The translations under genes were made by a program, and so were the position numbers. This document shows positions 1 to 13,000 of a DNA stretch of 64,000 nucleotides, piece by piece (positions within the stretch are counted from its first letter, which is position 1; each line of letters begins with the position of its first letter). This DNA comes from Onchocerca volvulus. Lineage: Eukaryota > Nematoda > Chromadorea > Rhabditida > Onchocercidae. The DNA is taken from contig HG738140.1 of assembly GCA_000499405.2 (NCBI GenBank), forward strand, positions 5,012,701 through 5,076,700, given 5' to 3'. The notes below the pieces were generated by a model. That model made no database searches and had not been told where the DNA came from. It was given only the letters and a program-made list of their open reading frames with translations.

Positions 1-1026
1 CTAAACTGATCATTTACTTAAAAAGCATTCTTTGTAAATATGGGTATTTATTGTTACAAAATTATATGATTTCCATCCTTTCCTTGTTAACTAAAGAAGA
101 TCCTTTATAACGACTAAACTGATTTAAATTTAACTGTATAGTTTTTTTATTTCATTCTTCAATAATTTTTTACCAATCGCATTATATGTTCTTTTCATTA
201 ATATAATTACTCAGAATAATTTTATCTAAGAAGGCAATTTTTTCCGCAAATTCTGGTCTTTAAAATAACGATGTGATGGACTGAAAATATTTTCATTTAA
301 AAGTTCCACCGAAATCGTGCAACCATAAAACAATATAGGCATTCGTGACTGATTAAAAGAAGACTAAAATGCAACTCACAAACTGTGATAAATTCGCTGT
401 CCTGCTTTGTGAAAAATATGAAGCATTGTAAATACAGTGATTTCTAAGCATAATATTTATGGTCATAATTTTTTTATTACTTTTACCAGATCCTTTTTTC
501 AAATATTTTAAGTTGATAGAAATTTCCACTGACTTATCGGAAAGTCAATAGAAGGATTTATTTCAATTTGAAAATTAAGATTTTGCGAAGTGATGACTCC
601 TTCTTTGATTTTCAGTGAGTGATCTGCTTTAATTCTGTATATTATTTCAGTTTAAAAGCATTACTTTTCTATGGCATTATCTCATAGGGTATCCAATTTG
701 TCCAAATAATTTTTAAAAAATCCGAATTTTGTGCTGTGGTGCATTTTATGGAAACATTTGAACGTCTGTAAAATACATCACAGCATAATACAATATAAAA
801 TAATGCTTGTAATACCAATTTTTAATGACATTTGAAAAAAACTAAGGACTCAGATAAGACATTTGCTTGAAATTGATTTTCAAAGGAAATTTTTGTCTTC
901 AGCTTTTGGTTTTCCCTTTTTTAATTATACATAATAGGTTCTTAAATTCTTAATAGTCCACTTTTTTTTTTCATCAAAACAACAGTTTTATCAAGCCAGT
1001 ATCTATGAAATCTATATACTTTACAG
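1..1026. other. Left edge: probable intron of the plus-strand gene
   Basis: No convincing exon was found here. The base composition is a little less extreme than in the large introns further right. An ATG-initiated 21-codon frame lies at 369-431 on the plus strand in a slightly GC-richer patch, but it has no clean acceptor and its possible donors are weak, so it is not called. The stretch ends in a good acceptor (ACTTTACAG) for the exon at 1,027. The preceding exon must end one base into a codon and is probably outside the window. Confidence 0.4.
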
Positions 1027-1109
1027 AGCGAAAATTGTCAGTTGCAATCAGCAATCCACCGAAACGAAAGGAACAAGTGCAACGATTATCATTAAGTACC
1101 ATCAGTTCT
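1027..1109 (+). CDS. Penultimate coding exon of an unidentified plus-strand gene
   Basis: An 83-base exon with acceptor CTTTACAG before it and a consensus donor (TCT then GTAAGT) after it. It starts with the last two bases of a codon and ends in phase 0. The peptide is basic and serine-rich, with ERKLSVAISNPPKRKEQ followed by VQRLSLSTISS. It is clearly GC-richer than its flanks. It joins in phase to the terminal exon at 1,498. I do not recognise the family. The basic, Ser-rich character would suit a nuclear or cytoskeletal protein tail, but that is only an impression. Confidence 0.7.
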
Positions 1110-1497
1110 GTAAGTTACTATTCTTACTTTAAAAAAAAAAAAAAAACTATAATCATCCTTTACATTTTTTCACCAAGTACAAATTTCTCATAACTGAAAT
1201 ACTTCATTTGAACAAGCATACATTTTTATTTTTTACAACTTAATTCTGCATCAGCCTAAAACTGAATTTTGATAAGCCGTACTTTTAACTGGAGTTAGTC
1301 AAGAATTATCGTTAAAAACTAGTGAAGGATTGTCGTTAATTTGAACTAGAAAACAGAGAAAGCAAAAGAAACTATTATAGTGAATATTTGGGAGTTACTG
1401 AAATCAGCTGATCTTAATTTTTCTTCAAGTCTGAGAGAAATTTTTTAATTGAATCTACATAACATTGGTTTGAAGCTTACAATACTATTAGTTACAG

Positions 1498-1653
1498 TCG
1501 CATCAACGGAACAAAATAGATTTGGTACCGCGAACATTAGCGAGAACAGCAAAAGTAGCCAAATCAGCTGGTAATGATAGCAGCAGCAGCAACGGTTCAG
1601 GAGTTCCGGTTAAAAATATGTCCAATGAACAGTTCCGCTCTTTTTTGAAATGA
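1498..1653 (+). CDS. Terminal coding exon of an unidentified plus-strand gene
   Basis: A 156-base phase-0 exon after acceptor GTTACAG. It encodes 51 residues and a TGA stop. The peptide is basic (KIDLVPRTLARTAKVAKSAG), then has a short serine run coded by AGC repeats, then ends in MSNEQFRSFLK. It reads directly on from the exon at 1,027-1,109. The function is unknown and only the C-terminal 79 or so residues are visible. The gene runs towards the RhoGEF gene, so the two are convergent. Confidence 0.7.
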   Translation, partial: SHQRNKIDLVPRTLARTAKVAKSAGNDSSSSNGSGVPVKNMSNEQFRSFLK

Positions 1654-1873
1654 ACTGTCTTAACGCTTCATTACCTTGTTGGTGCTTTCAAGTAATTTTG
1701 GCGAATTATCTAAAGAAAAATATTGGGGTTTTAAAATTCGAATTTTATTTCAACGAAATGTAGACGAAAAATCGGGATATCTCATGGTAAAAAGTTGTAG
1801 TATTTTCTCGTAGTTGAATGAAAAAAAAAAAACTTCGGGAAAAGAACAAAATTAGTTTTCTTCGAATTAATAA

Positions 1874-1947
1874 GATCACAATATTTTTTCCTCTGACCTG
1901 AAATTCGTAATATTTTGAAAGATCACAGTATTTTTTCCTCTGATCTG
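1874..1947. repeat. Imperfect two-copy tandem repeat, 47-bp period
   Basis: Two 27-bp copies beginning GATCACA and ending in CTGA(C/T)CTG lie at 1,874-1,900 and 1,921-1,947 and differ at only two positions. They are in the presumed 3' UTR of the plus-strand gene, about 220 bp after its stop. Confidence 0.7.
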
Positions 1948-2072
1948 GAGATCGTGATAATTATTTTAATTCTAGCATGCTTTTTTTTTTTTTTTTTGTT
2001 ATACTGATTTCTTTGATTTTTTGGAATATATTTGTTCTTTATTATTATTGTAATATAAATTAAATATAATTC

Positions 2073-2078
2073 AATAAA
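2073..2078 (+). terminator. Candidate poly(A) signal for the plus-strand gene
   Basis: AATAAA about 420 bases after the TGA at 1,651-1,653. In DNA this AT-rich the hexamer is common, so only its position supports it. Confidence 0.3.
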
Positions 2079-3644
2079 TTCACTGATGCTTTTAATGTTG
2101 CCGTTACCAATCTTTTAATTCGCACTAGTCGTGGAAATAATTTTATTAAATGGTCAGGCTTGAATTCTACAATTTTGTGTATTCCAGAAAGATAAAACGC
2201 TAATATATCCTATAGAATAAACGCGAAGTATTTCAAATTAATGAAAAAATAAAAGAAAAGCAATATAAAAAATCTGGTCCATGCAATCATTAAATTAGTC
2301 TATCGATTATCATCTAGATTTTATGATCGCAGGCGACAAGCTAACCTGAATATGAATAAGTTGATCTGATTAGCAGCCAGATTTGGGATGCATTCATCAT
2401 TAACTCTGGTGAATTCTGGACTCGTCTTCTTTTAATCTTTTATTATTTACACGATAAAAATAGCAATAATAAATGATACTAAATAGAAAAATTGCAATAA
2501 ATTTCGTTAATGAAGCGCAAGTTTTGTAATCTTTTCTACATATGAAGAACTTAAAAACTAGCATACTATAATTTACAAATTTACTTAATAAATTTGTTGT
2601 GTCTCTTTATCAGCTAATATCATTTCAATAACTGTAAGTCATTTATATTTATCGTATCATTTATTTCATCTCATTTGAATAGTTTTTAAGTCCCAAAATA
2701 ATCCTAGATCAAGAAGATAAAAAAATCCGATCAAAAATTGGCTCAAGAACTTAGAAATTCTTCAAGAGATACAACAAAAGAAGTGATTACTGGAATTTGT
2801 TTAATTAGAATGATCTATATCCCTGGTATTTTAATATGTTAAAAAATTTGAAAAATGAAAAAAGAAAAAAAAAGACGGAGAAGATGCGAAATATCGAGTG
2901 ATACTGATAATATAGTAGTATGTGATATAAGGAAAAAAAAAGTATTACAGATATAGTTCTAAAAAGCATAAGAATAATAATATTTTTGAAGTTGTAGTTA
3001 CTTTGGATAATAAAAAAATTGATTGACTTTATCAATTATCATTTAATCAGTTATTATTTTATTTCAACAAAGTAACTACAAAATGTTACAAATAAATTAG
3101 AAGAAAAAGCATTAATTATTAAAATGATGATGTAACGATGATCTTTCAAAATTTTGTAAAATTAGATGGAATTGAATTTTTTAACAAATTATAAAATCAT
3201 GTGATGATTTTCTTCACGATCAATGATTTGTATTAATCGAATGACCAATCAAGTATCTATCAACTTTGCAATAATGATGAATAAAAATTACATCGCTTCA
3301 GACATCGCTGAAAATTGAAAATATTTCATTTTTTTTTTTTATTATTCAATTTTAATTCTTCAAATTCATTGATTTAATATATATACGTATTTACATCTTG
3401 ACCGATAATTATTGATTGAAATTTTTAAATTAATTCTTATCCCGAATACATATTTCTGTATATTTTTTTTATGTTCGCAATATTTACATTGAAATAGCTT
3501 TAGAATATTAAATATTACGATTGAATATTTTTTTTTTAATAAAAATTAATTTATATATTCATTTTCCAAAAAAAAAAAAGTGTAGAATTGAATACGAAAG
3601 AGTTTTAATCAGATTAGACATTATATTTCAAATTCATCTAAATT

Positions 3645-3659
3645 TTTATTTATTTTATT
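3645..3659 (-). terminator. rhgf-2: Cluster of overlapping AATAAA poly(A) signals for the RhoGEF gene
   Basis: Read on the minus strand, three overlapping AATAAA hexamers fall 54-70 bases beyond the TAA at 3,713. This is a good position for a short nematode 3' UTR. The low-complexity context weakens the call. Confidence 0.45.
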
Positions 3660-3712
3660 TCTTTCCCTTTTTTCAAATTTATCAAACTTATTTTCTCATT
3701 TAAATAAATTAA

Positions 3713-4023
3713 TTATAATTCATACGAGGTTTCCAGATGATTATCCATAATGAATTTTAATAATTCCTGTTGTTTGTTGTCATTTCCTTTGTTAATTGTT
3801 GTCGAGAATGATGTTGTAAATCCGGAAGAAAGCGGTATTGTCGTAGCACTAAATCCGGTTCCTTTCTCTTTACCGTTTAACGAAGGAGGTGGTGCATCCG
3901 GAAGTGGTGGTGGAATTGATATCGTTTCTTTCTTATCAATTTCATTGATATTTTCATCGCTAAGTTGAATTTTCAACGTTCGCGTATCTTCCGCTACATC
4001 TTCCGGTTGTTCACCAATTGCTA
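3713..4023 (-). CDS. rhgf-2: RhoGEF exon 23 (terminal): Pro-rich C-terminus
   Basis: 311 bases encoding residues 1132-1234 and TAA. It has an acidic start ([12 protein letters not shown]), then a proline-rich stretch [15 protein letters not shown], a plausible SH3/EVH1-type ligand. It ends in LETSYEL. The last residues S-Y-E-L have a hydrophobic C-terminus and could be a class II-like PDZ ligand, in keeping with the PDZ binding known for Syx and RHGF-2. The acceptor is a TAGTAG tandem, so the exon can start at 4,023 or 4,020, adding or dropping one valine. Confidence 0.88.
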
Positions 4024-7000
4024 CTACAAAAATAAACTCTAGAATATCAGCAATCAGCAATTATTATTATAAAGGCCAAGAAATTAAATGGCCAAGAAAA
4101 AAAAATATACGGAAATTAGCCAAGAAAAAATTCCTCCCTTCTTTTCTCTTCTCAATTACTTTTGATTAAACAATAATATTTGTGATCATCATAAAAAGCT
4201 ATGAATCTTAGCATATGGATAAACCTCTTGACCTCTATTTGACCCAGTACTTAAGGTCACTGGTTAAGGTCATCAGGCAGTTCACCATTGTTAATTTTCT
4301 AACTTTAAAAAATTTCTTACCTGTTGAAATATGCATATCAAGATCACCAGCTGGAGTAATTTCTTCAGTAACCGTGGAACCTTCCATATATGATGAAGCA
4401 GTACTGAAACCAGATGTTGAAGAGCTGAATGATTCCGATGAAGCTACCGTTGATTGTGATTGACGTCGAATATTCTGTAAAAAGATCGTGAGTTTAGTGG
4501 GAAAATTTATAATTATTCTGAGTTTTTATCAAAATCCAGAAAATAAACTGTAGAATTTTTTAGAAAACAAGTTTTAGAAGATAAGTTTTCTTTTTTTTAT
4601 CTAAGCTCTCTTTGAAATTTGAAAAATTCAAACCTGTTCATTCATCCGATTTGTTATTTTTCTGGATGAACCACCAACAGCCGTTGAAACATTCCAGGAA
4701 AATCGTTTCAAAATTCCAGGTGGTAAATTTGTTGGTACCTTTGGCTTAGTAATATCAATACCATCTGATGTATGATAACGTCGTTCAAAACGACGTGCAT
4801 TTGACATCTGTAAAATTTATTTTTAGATAAATTATTGGGAGTAAATAAGTAATAATCCTACTCAATAGTAATTCTATTTTTTCTTTTCATAAATTTCGGA
4901 TTTTAAAAATTAAGGAAAATATCCATAATTTCCGGTAATTTACAAACTCAGATAATCGTCGTAACTCATACAGATTATTCCTGAATCAAAACATTCGGAC
5001 AAATAAATATTTTTTGCTAAGTTTTTTAAAAAGTTTTTTAAAAAATCATAAGTTTTTTGCTAGTCTTAAAGAATTCAGAAATATCTCCTACAAATTCTTC
5101 TACATCATCCAATCGTTATTATTCATAAATGATAAAACAAAGTTGAATTTCTAAATTGAATTTTTGTAGCAATAAACAAAATAAACAAACAAACAAAATT
5201 ACAAAGAGTAAAATGAAAATGTGTTAAATTACCTGAGAAGATGATATTCCAACACCTTCATCATTTGTATAAGTCATGATCATTGTTGTAGGTGATGAAT
5301 TTCGTATCATTTCATCCGGTTTGACAGAATTTTCTTGTTTCGGAAAATCCGAATTATTATCTAAAATACCGTGAGATGCACGTAATTCGCATCCTTCACG
5401 ATATTCCAACGGTGATGTTGTTGACACATCGTTGACATACAAATGTCCTTTGTTATATGCGTGAATTGGAAAGCTTGATTTAGACGAATTATTCGAATAA
5501 GTCCTGAAAAATCAAATTATTTTTTTGAAATGTTTAAATATTAAAAAATCTTTTTTGAAATATTGAAGTTTTCCAAAAAATTTTTTTGAAAATTTTTTAG
5601 AATAAAAAATTATGAAATTTCTTAGAATTTCCCTTCGATTGCTTTTTATTTGCAGATCATTGATTTTTTTGGCCCTATTGTAGCATTATTTTTTAAGAAG
5701 ATTTTAGGTGTTTGATTATTCTGGTATTTTTTAGGCTTTGTTTAATGGTACTTTTCAAGCTTTGTTTGTATTAATTCTAGTAAGGTTGGTTATTTTAACA
5801 TTTTTCAGGTTTTATTTGATTACACAATCGACTAAATCAAAGCTTGTACAGATTTAAAAACTTTCGGGAAAAAAATTAAATAATACAAAATTTCGAATAA
5901 AATTACTACCTGTCAGTGGTAACATCAGTAGGTCCAGAAGAATTCGATCGTGATCGGCGATGAACATTGGATGATTCCAAATGTTCCGTAGATTTTGAAG
6001 AAAAATGTAAATCAGTCGATGATTTAGACTGTCCACTCAATGTTGTATTAATTAGTGATGGTAAAGAGCGGTCATCATTGACCACTACAGCTAATTTATG
6101 ATGTGGTATTAAATTACTTCTAATATTGCTACAAATTCCATTCTTAAAATTTTGACCATCACGAAGTAGTAATCGATCAATTTGATCCGCTGATGATATC
6201 GTATTCACTTTTCGCATATCTAAAAATGATAATTGTTAATTATTTGATAAAATCATCCCTACAATTATTTTAAAAGATGAAAGATTAATTAATAAAAAAA
6301 AAATGTTTGCTTTCTTTTTTCACCTGTTTTTTTCGATCATTTTGAAACGAAAAATAAAAACAAAAAAATAAAAATAAATACAAAAAGTTAAAACATACTA
6401 GCAAGACGATTATGTTCAGCGATTATTTGCGAATCCATACTGGAACTTTTTCGATGGATAATATCTTGATTAATAATATCATGATTGCTAGAATTGTTAT
6501 TACTCGAACGATTATGTTCCTTTTTATCAACATTCATTCCAAATCCATTAAATAATCCACCCGAAATACCCAACAAACATTGTCGTGGACCCAAAGGTCT
6601 GAAATGAAAAAAATAAAAAAAAAATAAAGAAAAAAAAAAGAAATCGAAAGAAATTAATGAATAGTATTCATATATTTATTTCTATATATAATTCAATTTT
6701 TAGACAAAGAAAAAAAGTAGAAAATTAAATTCTGAAAAATAGAAAATTTAAATTTATTAAATTTTCACGAAAAAAAAAAGACAAGATACTTTAGACGATA
6801 GAAATCCCTTAGTGCCATGCTAGTCATTTCAAGCCATTTTCGTGTTTCCTCAATTGATGGAGTCGAAAAGTAGTATAATGCTGAGGGCATATTAAAATCG
6901 TTAATTGGTGCTATTACAAAACCAGCTGTAAAATTTAAAAAAATTTTTCATTTCAAAATAATTCTCCTAAATTTCGTCCTTTCTTCATTCGTTTCTTCTA

Positions 7001-10000
7001 TTTTTATGTCTTTGAATAAATATTTATCAATTAAAATTTCGTCCAATCTTCTTCTCATTCCATAATAATATACCATTGAAAAATATTGAAATATTTTGTC
7101 GACAATTAATTACAAATTTATTCAAATAGGTAAACAAGGTTGTTGTACATTTACTAAATAATTCAAGTTATACGGAAAATATATGATGAAATAAGATGAG
7201 ATTATTGATTTTTAAATCCACAGAAATTAAACTATCGTTTAATTCCTTCCTCAGAGATTAAACTTTCGTTTAATTCCTCAAATCTTCGAAATTTCAGTAA
7301 TTATCGGGTTAGGAAGTTTGCTCTTTTATGGCATCATACAGAAAATATTCAAGATAAGATATATTTAAAATTTTCAAATAACTCGTTTTTTGAAATATTC
7401 AAAAATGATTTTTCGAGATTTTTCTCGAGACTTTTTGGTAGTAAGAAGTTAATTTTGGAATATTTTCAACAACAATTATTTGACTTTTTTAATAAAAAAA
7501 AAAAAAAAAAAATTAAAAATTTTTTCAAAAAAATTAAAAATTAAGAATTGTAAATAAAAAATAGAATAGAAATAAATATTTAAATATGGTAATAAAAAAT
7601 TATGATAAAACTTACAGTAGTCGGGAAATCGTTGAAGGCACATTTTAGCAATGTGTATTGGTGGCTTAAGTATTCGTAGTCGATCGCAACGTTTGTTCGA
7701 ATATTTACATATTAGGAAGAGATCAGTAAATAAAATGCAATGTGAATCAACCTAAAATAAGAACTTTATCGATTTTATATTTAAAAAATTTTATCATTTT
7801 AAATTTAAAAACAAAAACAAACAAAAAATAACTTGTTATCTTATATTTAAATAAACAAAAAAAGAAAAAAACTTGTCATCTTGATATTTAAATAAAAAAA
7901 AAAAAAAAATTAACCTTTGTTCCCTGTTTACCATCTTTGATCTTTAAATCAGCACGTAAATAAATACGACGAAATTGTGGTTGTCCCACAAAATATGGCA
8001 TCGGATCGGCCAAACGAATACAACATTTAATTGGAAATATCTAAAAATTAAATTTCATTTTTGATAATTTTTTTTAATGCTATAATTGATCAAAACAACA
8101 ACTAACAAAAAAAAAAGAACAAAAAAAAAAATATTTTATGAAAAATGCCAAATAATTAGAAAGAATAAATAAATTGAAAAATTAAATTTTTGCTATTTTA
8201 GATTACGAAATAATTCCATATTTATAAAATAATTTTAAATTTCATTAGCATTTTAATGATAGTTAATATTTTATTTTCTTTAAATAAATAGATTTCTACA
8301 TAAGATAATCGTATAGAAATGTGATTTACGTAAAAAATACACGTTAATTAAATAAAAAAAAAAATTTAATTAAAATATAAAATATAAAAAAAAAACTATT
8401 ACTTACCTTTTCAAATTCTTCACAATCAACAACTTCATAACCTTCAATTGTTCTCGATAATTCATTAAGTTTATTTATTAAATCATTGTTGCTTAATGTA
8501 TCCTCAACATTTCTTGTTGCTTTTTCAATTCGTACTATCATATCCTGTAAATTAATATTACTTATAATAGAAGTAATCAATTATAATAATATTAAATTTC
8601 AAATATTTAATCTAAGATTATTTAATTTTAGAATATTTTTATAGTTATCAAAAATTTAGAAGAAATGAAGAATAATAGAAGTAATTTCATCATTTTTTTT
8701 TTCTTTTAAACGATACTTAAATAAATTGATGAATAAATTAATGTTGAAAAAATTAATGAGAAATACAACAAGACCAGAAGGAAAATTAGCCTAGCAATAA
8801 TTTTAAGTTAATTGGCCAAGTAAAAAAAGAGCCTAGTGAAAATGTTATATTAGATTAAATAGCCAAGTAATTAAGTTGAATTAATATAATTATACCTGAA
8901 TAATATCCCGTTCGATATCGTCCATAGTATATTTGAGCACAGCTTTCAGAAGTAGGCTATATCTCGTGAGACGTTGCATCGGATTTGTCAAAGCGTCCAA
9001 TAAACGTTGTCGCCTCATTGTATCTTGCGATTCTGCCCACTACAATTTTAAAATTTAATTATAAAATTAGGAAAAATAAACATTTTATAAAAATTAAAAA
9101 TTCCAAAATACATTTATAATTGTGTAATTTTTTTTTACTAGAATTGAAAATTTAAATTTAAATTACAATTATGTGATTTGGAAATCCCAGATTGTAGAAT
9201 TTAAATCAAACTTTTGAAATTTACGACAAATTAAAAATTTTGAAATAAGTTTATAATCATATAATTTTTGTTGGAATTAAAAATTTAGATTTAAATTATA
9301 ATTATGAGATTTAAAATCTGGATTGTAGAATTTAAATTAAACTCCTAGAACTTTACTATAGAATTAAAAATTTGTAAACATTATAGGAAAATAATTTTAT
9401 AATCTTTGGAGTGAAATGATTTTAATATTGTAATTTTTTATCAGAATTGAAAATTTAAATTCAAATTACAATCATGAGATTAAAACTTAAGTTATAAAAT
9501 TTAACCTAATACTTAAAAATTTTTACGAATTCTTAAAAAATGCTAAAATAAGCAATAAATTTGAAGTAACTGTAAACTAAAACCACAAATTTTTTCTTTT
9601 TTTATTGTTTTTACCGGATTTCTCAAAATTCGGAAAAGGTATGAATCGATATATTTAATACTTTAATGATATATAATGGTACCAATTATTTCTCTCATCA
9701 AACCTGAAAATGATCAATTTAGAAAAGTGAAATAATTGCTTACCGTAACAAATTCACGAAATAATTCATTTTCTTTTTGACATTTTTGTACGTAGTTATG
9801 ACAATCGGCATGACCATAAATAAAAGTTGTATAACAGGGCCACCATTCATCGATTCGTTCAAAACCTGGTTTCAGAATTGTTGGATCAAGAGGAGTACCA
9901 TTATTCCTGAAAAAACAAGAAAAAGTGACGATGATGCTTTCATTTGTCATCAATATTTTACTATATTTCCAAATAAATAAAATTTCCTTGAAAAAATAAA

Positions 10001-13000
10001 AAAAATTTTTTTCTAGAAAAACAAAAAAATAAAATTATAGATTAATAAAATATTTCCAACGAATAATTTTCGATGATTAATACAATTGATAGTTGAATTT
10101 TCAAAGAAAAATTTCTTAATTTTGGAAAAAAAAAACCTCGAAATTTGGAGCATTTGCAGGACCGCATTTTTCCAAAATTTCGAATTGTGAACATAAAGCT
10201 CGGGATAATTCAGGAATACGCGACGTGGGTCAACATCACGCATATAGCCAATTTCCTGCATTTTCAGGAAGCACTGGCAGAGTTCATCCATTTGTTTCAG
10301 AAGCTGAAAAGTAATCGTAAAATTTTTATAAAAATACAAAAAAAAGAAAAAAATTATTTAAAACAAAAGAATTTTTTTTTCCAAAATATTTTTATATAAT
10401 AACTGAAAAAAAAATTTCATCCATTCAAGTTCATATTTTGGCATATTCAAAATTTAAATTTTGCTTTCATTAATTTTTAAATATTATTATTATTTATGTA
10501 AAAAATTGCCCAATCTTTCTTTTTTTTCGTCAACTATTCCATAACATTTTCATATATAATCTTTTATGACTTTCAATGTTCAATGCATGAGGAACTTTTT
10601 TTTTTCTTTTTTTTTGGAAAAAAAAGAAAGAAAGAATGATTAAAAGTTTATTTACCAACAAATATCGATGTTCCGTTGTGACGAATTCCCAAATAGCTTC
10701 TTGCTGTTCACATGCATGCTTGCTCAATTTATCCTAAAATATTGACTATTTAAATATTTAAAGATAACAAATTTAAACGTTCTATTTATAGGATGATAAA
10801 AAAAAACTTTAAGACAGCTTAACAATAAGCATTAAATTTGATTAATCGATCAAGTTTTGAGAGATTTCGTAATTTTGACGATTACGAAATAACATTTTTT
10901 TTCTTTTTTTTTAGTTTGTTTTAAAATTTCCATGAAAACAGAAAAAAAAATTAGTTCTATTGTATTTTCAATTTGCAGTATTTTCCGCAATTCCCTAGTG
11001 ATTTATATCGGATAATGAGAAAATTTTTTAAAATAGAATCATACAGTCGAGATGAAAATTCGTCATCGAGAATTCATCATAAAGTAACATTGATATCAAC
11101 TGATATATATCACTCTTGTAAATTATTGATAAACTCATATAATAACTGATACCTTATCATAGTTTTCATAAAAATTGATAAAATTCAAATTTCACATAAA
11201 CTTACACTATCACGAACAATATCACTCCAGTGATGTTCAAGTTCGAACATTGGTATTACCTTTTGAATCTCATCCTTCAGTAGCGATAAACGTGCAAGCA
11301 TTTCGGCCTTATCCTAAAATAAATTTAAGTATTTAATTTTTCAAATATATATTTTAAATTTTTTGACATAAATTTGAGGAATTTATTCAATTCTCATCTA
11401 TCCCACATACAGATCAAATCCTATAGATGAGAATTATGTCACAGAATAAGTTTCTATAATAAATATGAAAAAAATATTTTTTATAATAAATAAGACAAAA
11501 AAAGTTTTATATTAAATAAAAAAAAAAGTTTTTATGATTAATAAAATTTAGTTTTCGATAAATTAAGAAACTTAATTTTGTAAATTTAAAACTTTTAAAA
11601 TAAATAAATAAATAAACCTAACCTTGCCAAAAAATAAACTTCGCCGACTCGTGCCAGCTATGTTGCGAAGACGTTTTGTTCCACCAACGCTACTACTGTC
11701 GTCCGGTTGATTTGTCGTTGGTAAATCCTCTGAGCATGATGGTTCATCTGATGAAATACTAAAAATAAAGGAAAAACAAAAATTAATTGGAAAAAATAAT
11801 TTAAAATTAGGTTAAATGGAAAGAAAGAAGGAAAAAAAGAACAAAAAACATTAATTTTCAGTTTTTCAAAACCTTTTTTTTTTCTTTTTTTAAATAGTTT
11901 TTTTCTGAAAAGCAAAGAAAAAAGTATTAGAAAAGCATATATATATGAAAATAAATTAGTCAAAATATAAAATAAAAAAGAAACTTTCAAGTAAAAGCCA
12001 TAAAAAATATATTTATCAAAATGATAAATTCTATCAAAAAAAAGTTTGATAATTTCTTGTCGTAAATAAAAAAAGGAAAAAAAATCATTCATTTTTGCTT
12101 CCAAAAAAAAGATATATTCAAAAATTTCTTAAGTTTACAAAATAAAAAACAAATCTTTTGCTAAATAATTTATGATGAAGTCGCAAAACTATAAAAGTTG
12201 GCAAACATTTAAAATTCATCTTTTTGCTAAATAATTTATTTGGTTTGCAAATATTAAATATAATAAAAATAGACCAGAAAAATTAATTCAAACAATAATT
12301 ATAAAAGAACTGTTAAAGATTTGCGACTTCGAACAAATTTTCGTATTTACAATTCGTATCATCAAAATTTTGATTCATTTATAGCGGATGAAATCTTATG
12401 ATTTCATATCTACACAAAATCAATCACTTCTGATGCTCTAAATAACATTCCAAAATTGGCCTCCTCTTTCTAACTCATTTCTCATCTCCTTCTCCTCAAT
12501 CATTTTCAATTTTATAATACAAAATAAGCAATTTATAATATAAAATATCAATTTTTGCACAAAAAAAAGAAATTATATTAAAATTCTTGAAAATAATTTA
12601 AAAATAAGAAAAATGAAAAATGTTTAATATTTAACAGGCTATATTTTAGATATATGTTTTACGAAAATTCCTTCATAATTACACAACAAATTGATCATTC
12701 TTCATATCTGAAATGTCCTTAATTTGTCCCAAAAGAATTGACCTTGAATAGTAAAATTGATTGTAAAATATCTTTAAAGATTATATATCTTTATGATCAG
12801 ATTTGTGCTCAATTTTATCAGATTTATCAATAATAAGTAATTAAATACTAACTGAAAATGAAGAAAAATTTGATAAAATTTCTCAAATAAGATGAAGAAA
12901 AAAAAAGAAAGAAAAGGAAGAATGTTTGTTATTTCATTCTTTTTTCTCTCTCTGTTTGTAGAAAGAAAAAAATAAAATTTCGTTTTTTTTTTCTAAAAGT

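Larger units (their letters stand above)
1654..3712. other. Convergent intergenic region with 3' UTRs of both genes
   Basis: About 2.06 kb between the TGA of the plus-strand gene and the TAA of the minus-strand RhoGEF. Both 3' UTRs must lie here. It holds a 47-bp-period duplication (1,874-1,947), an AATAAA at 2,073 for the plus gene, several AATAAA copies for the minus gene at 3,645-3,659, and a slightly GC-richer patch near 2,300-2,430 with no supportable exon. The rest is AT-rich sequence in which I see nothing else. Confidence 0.5.
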
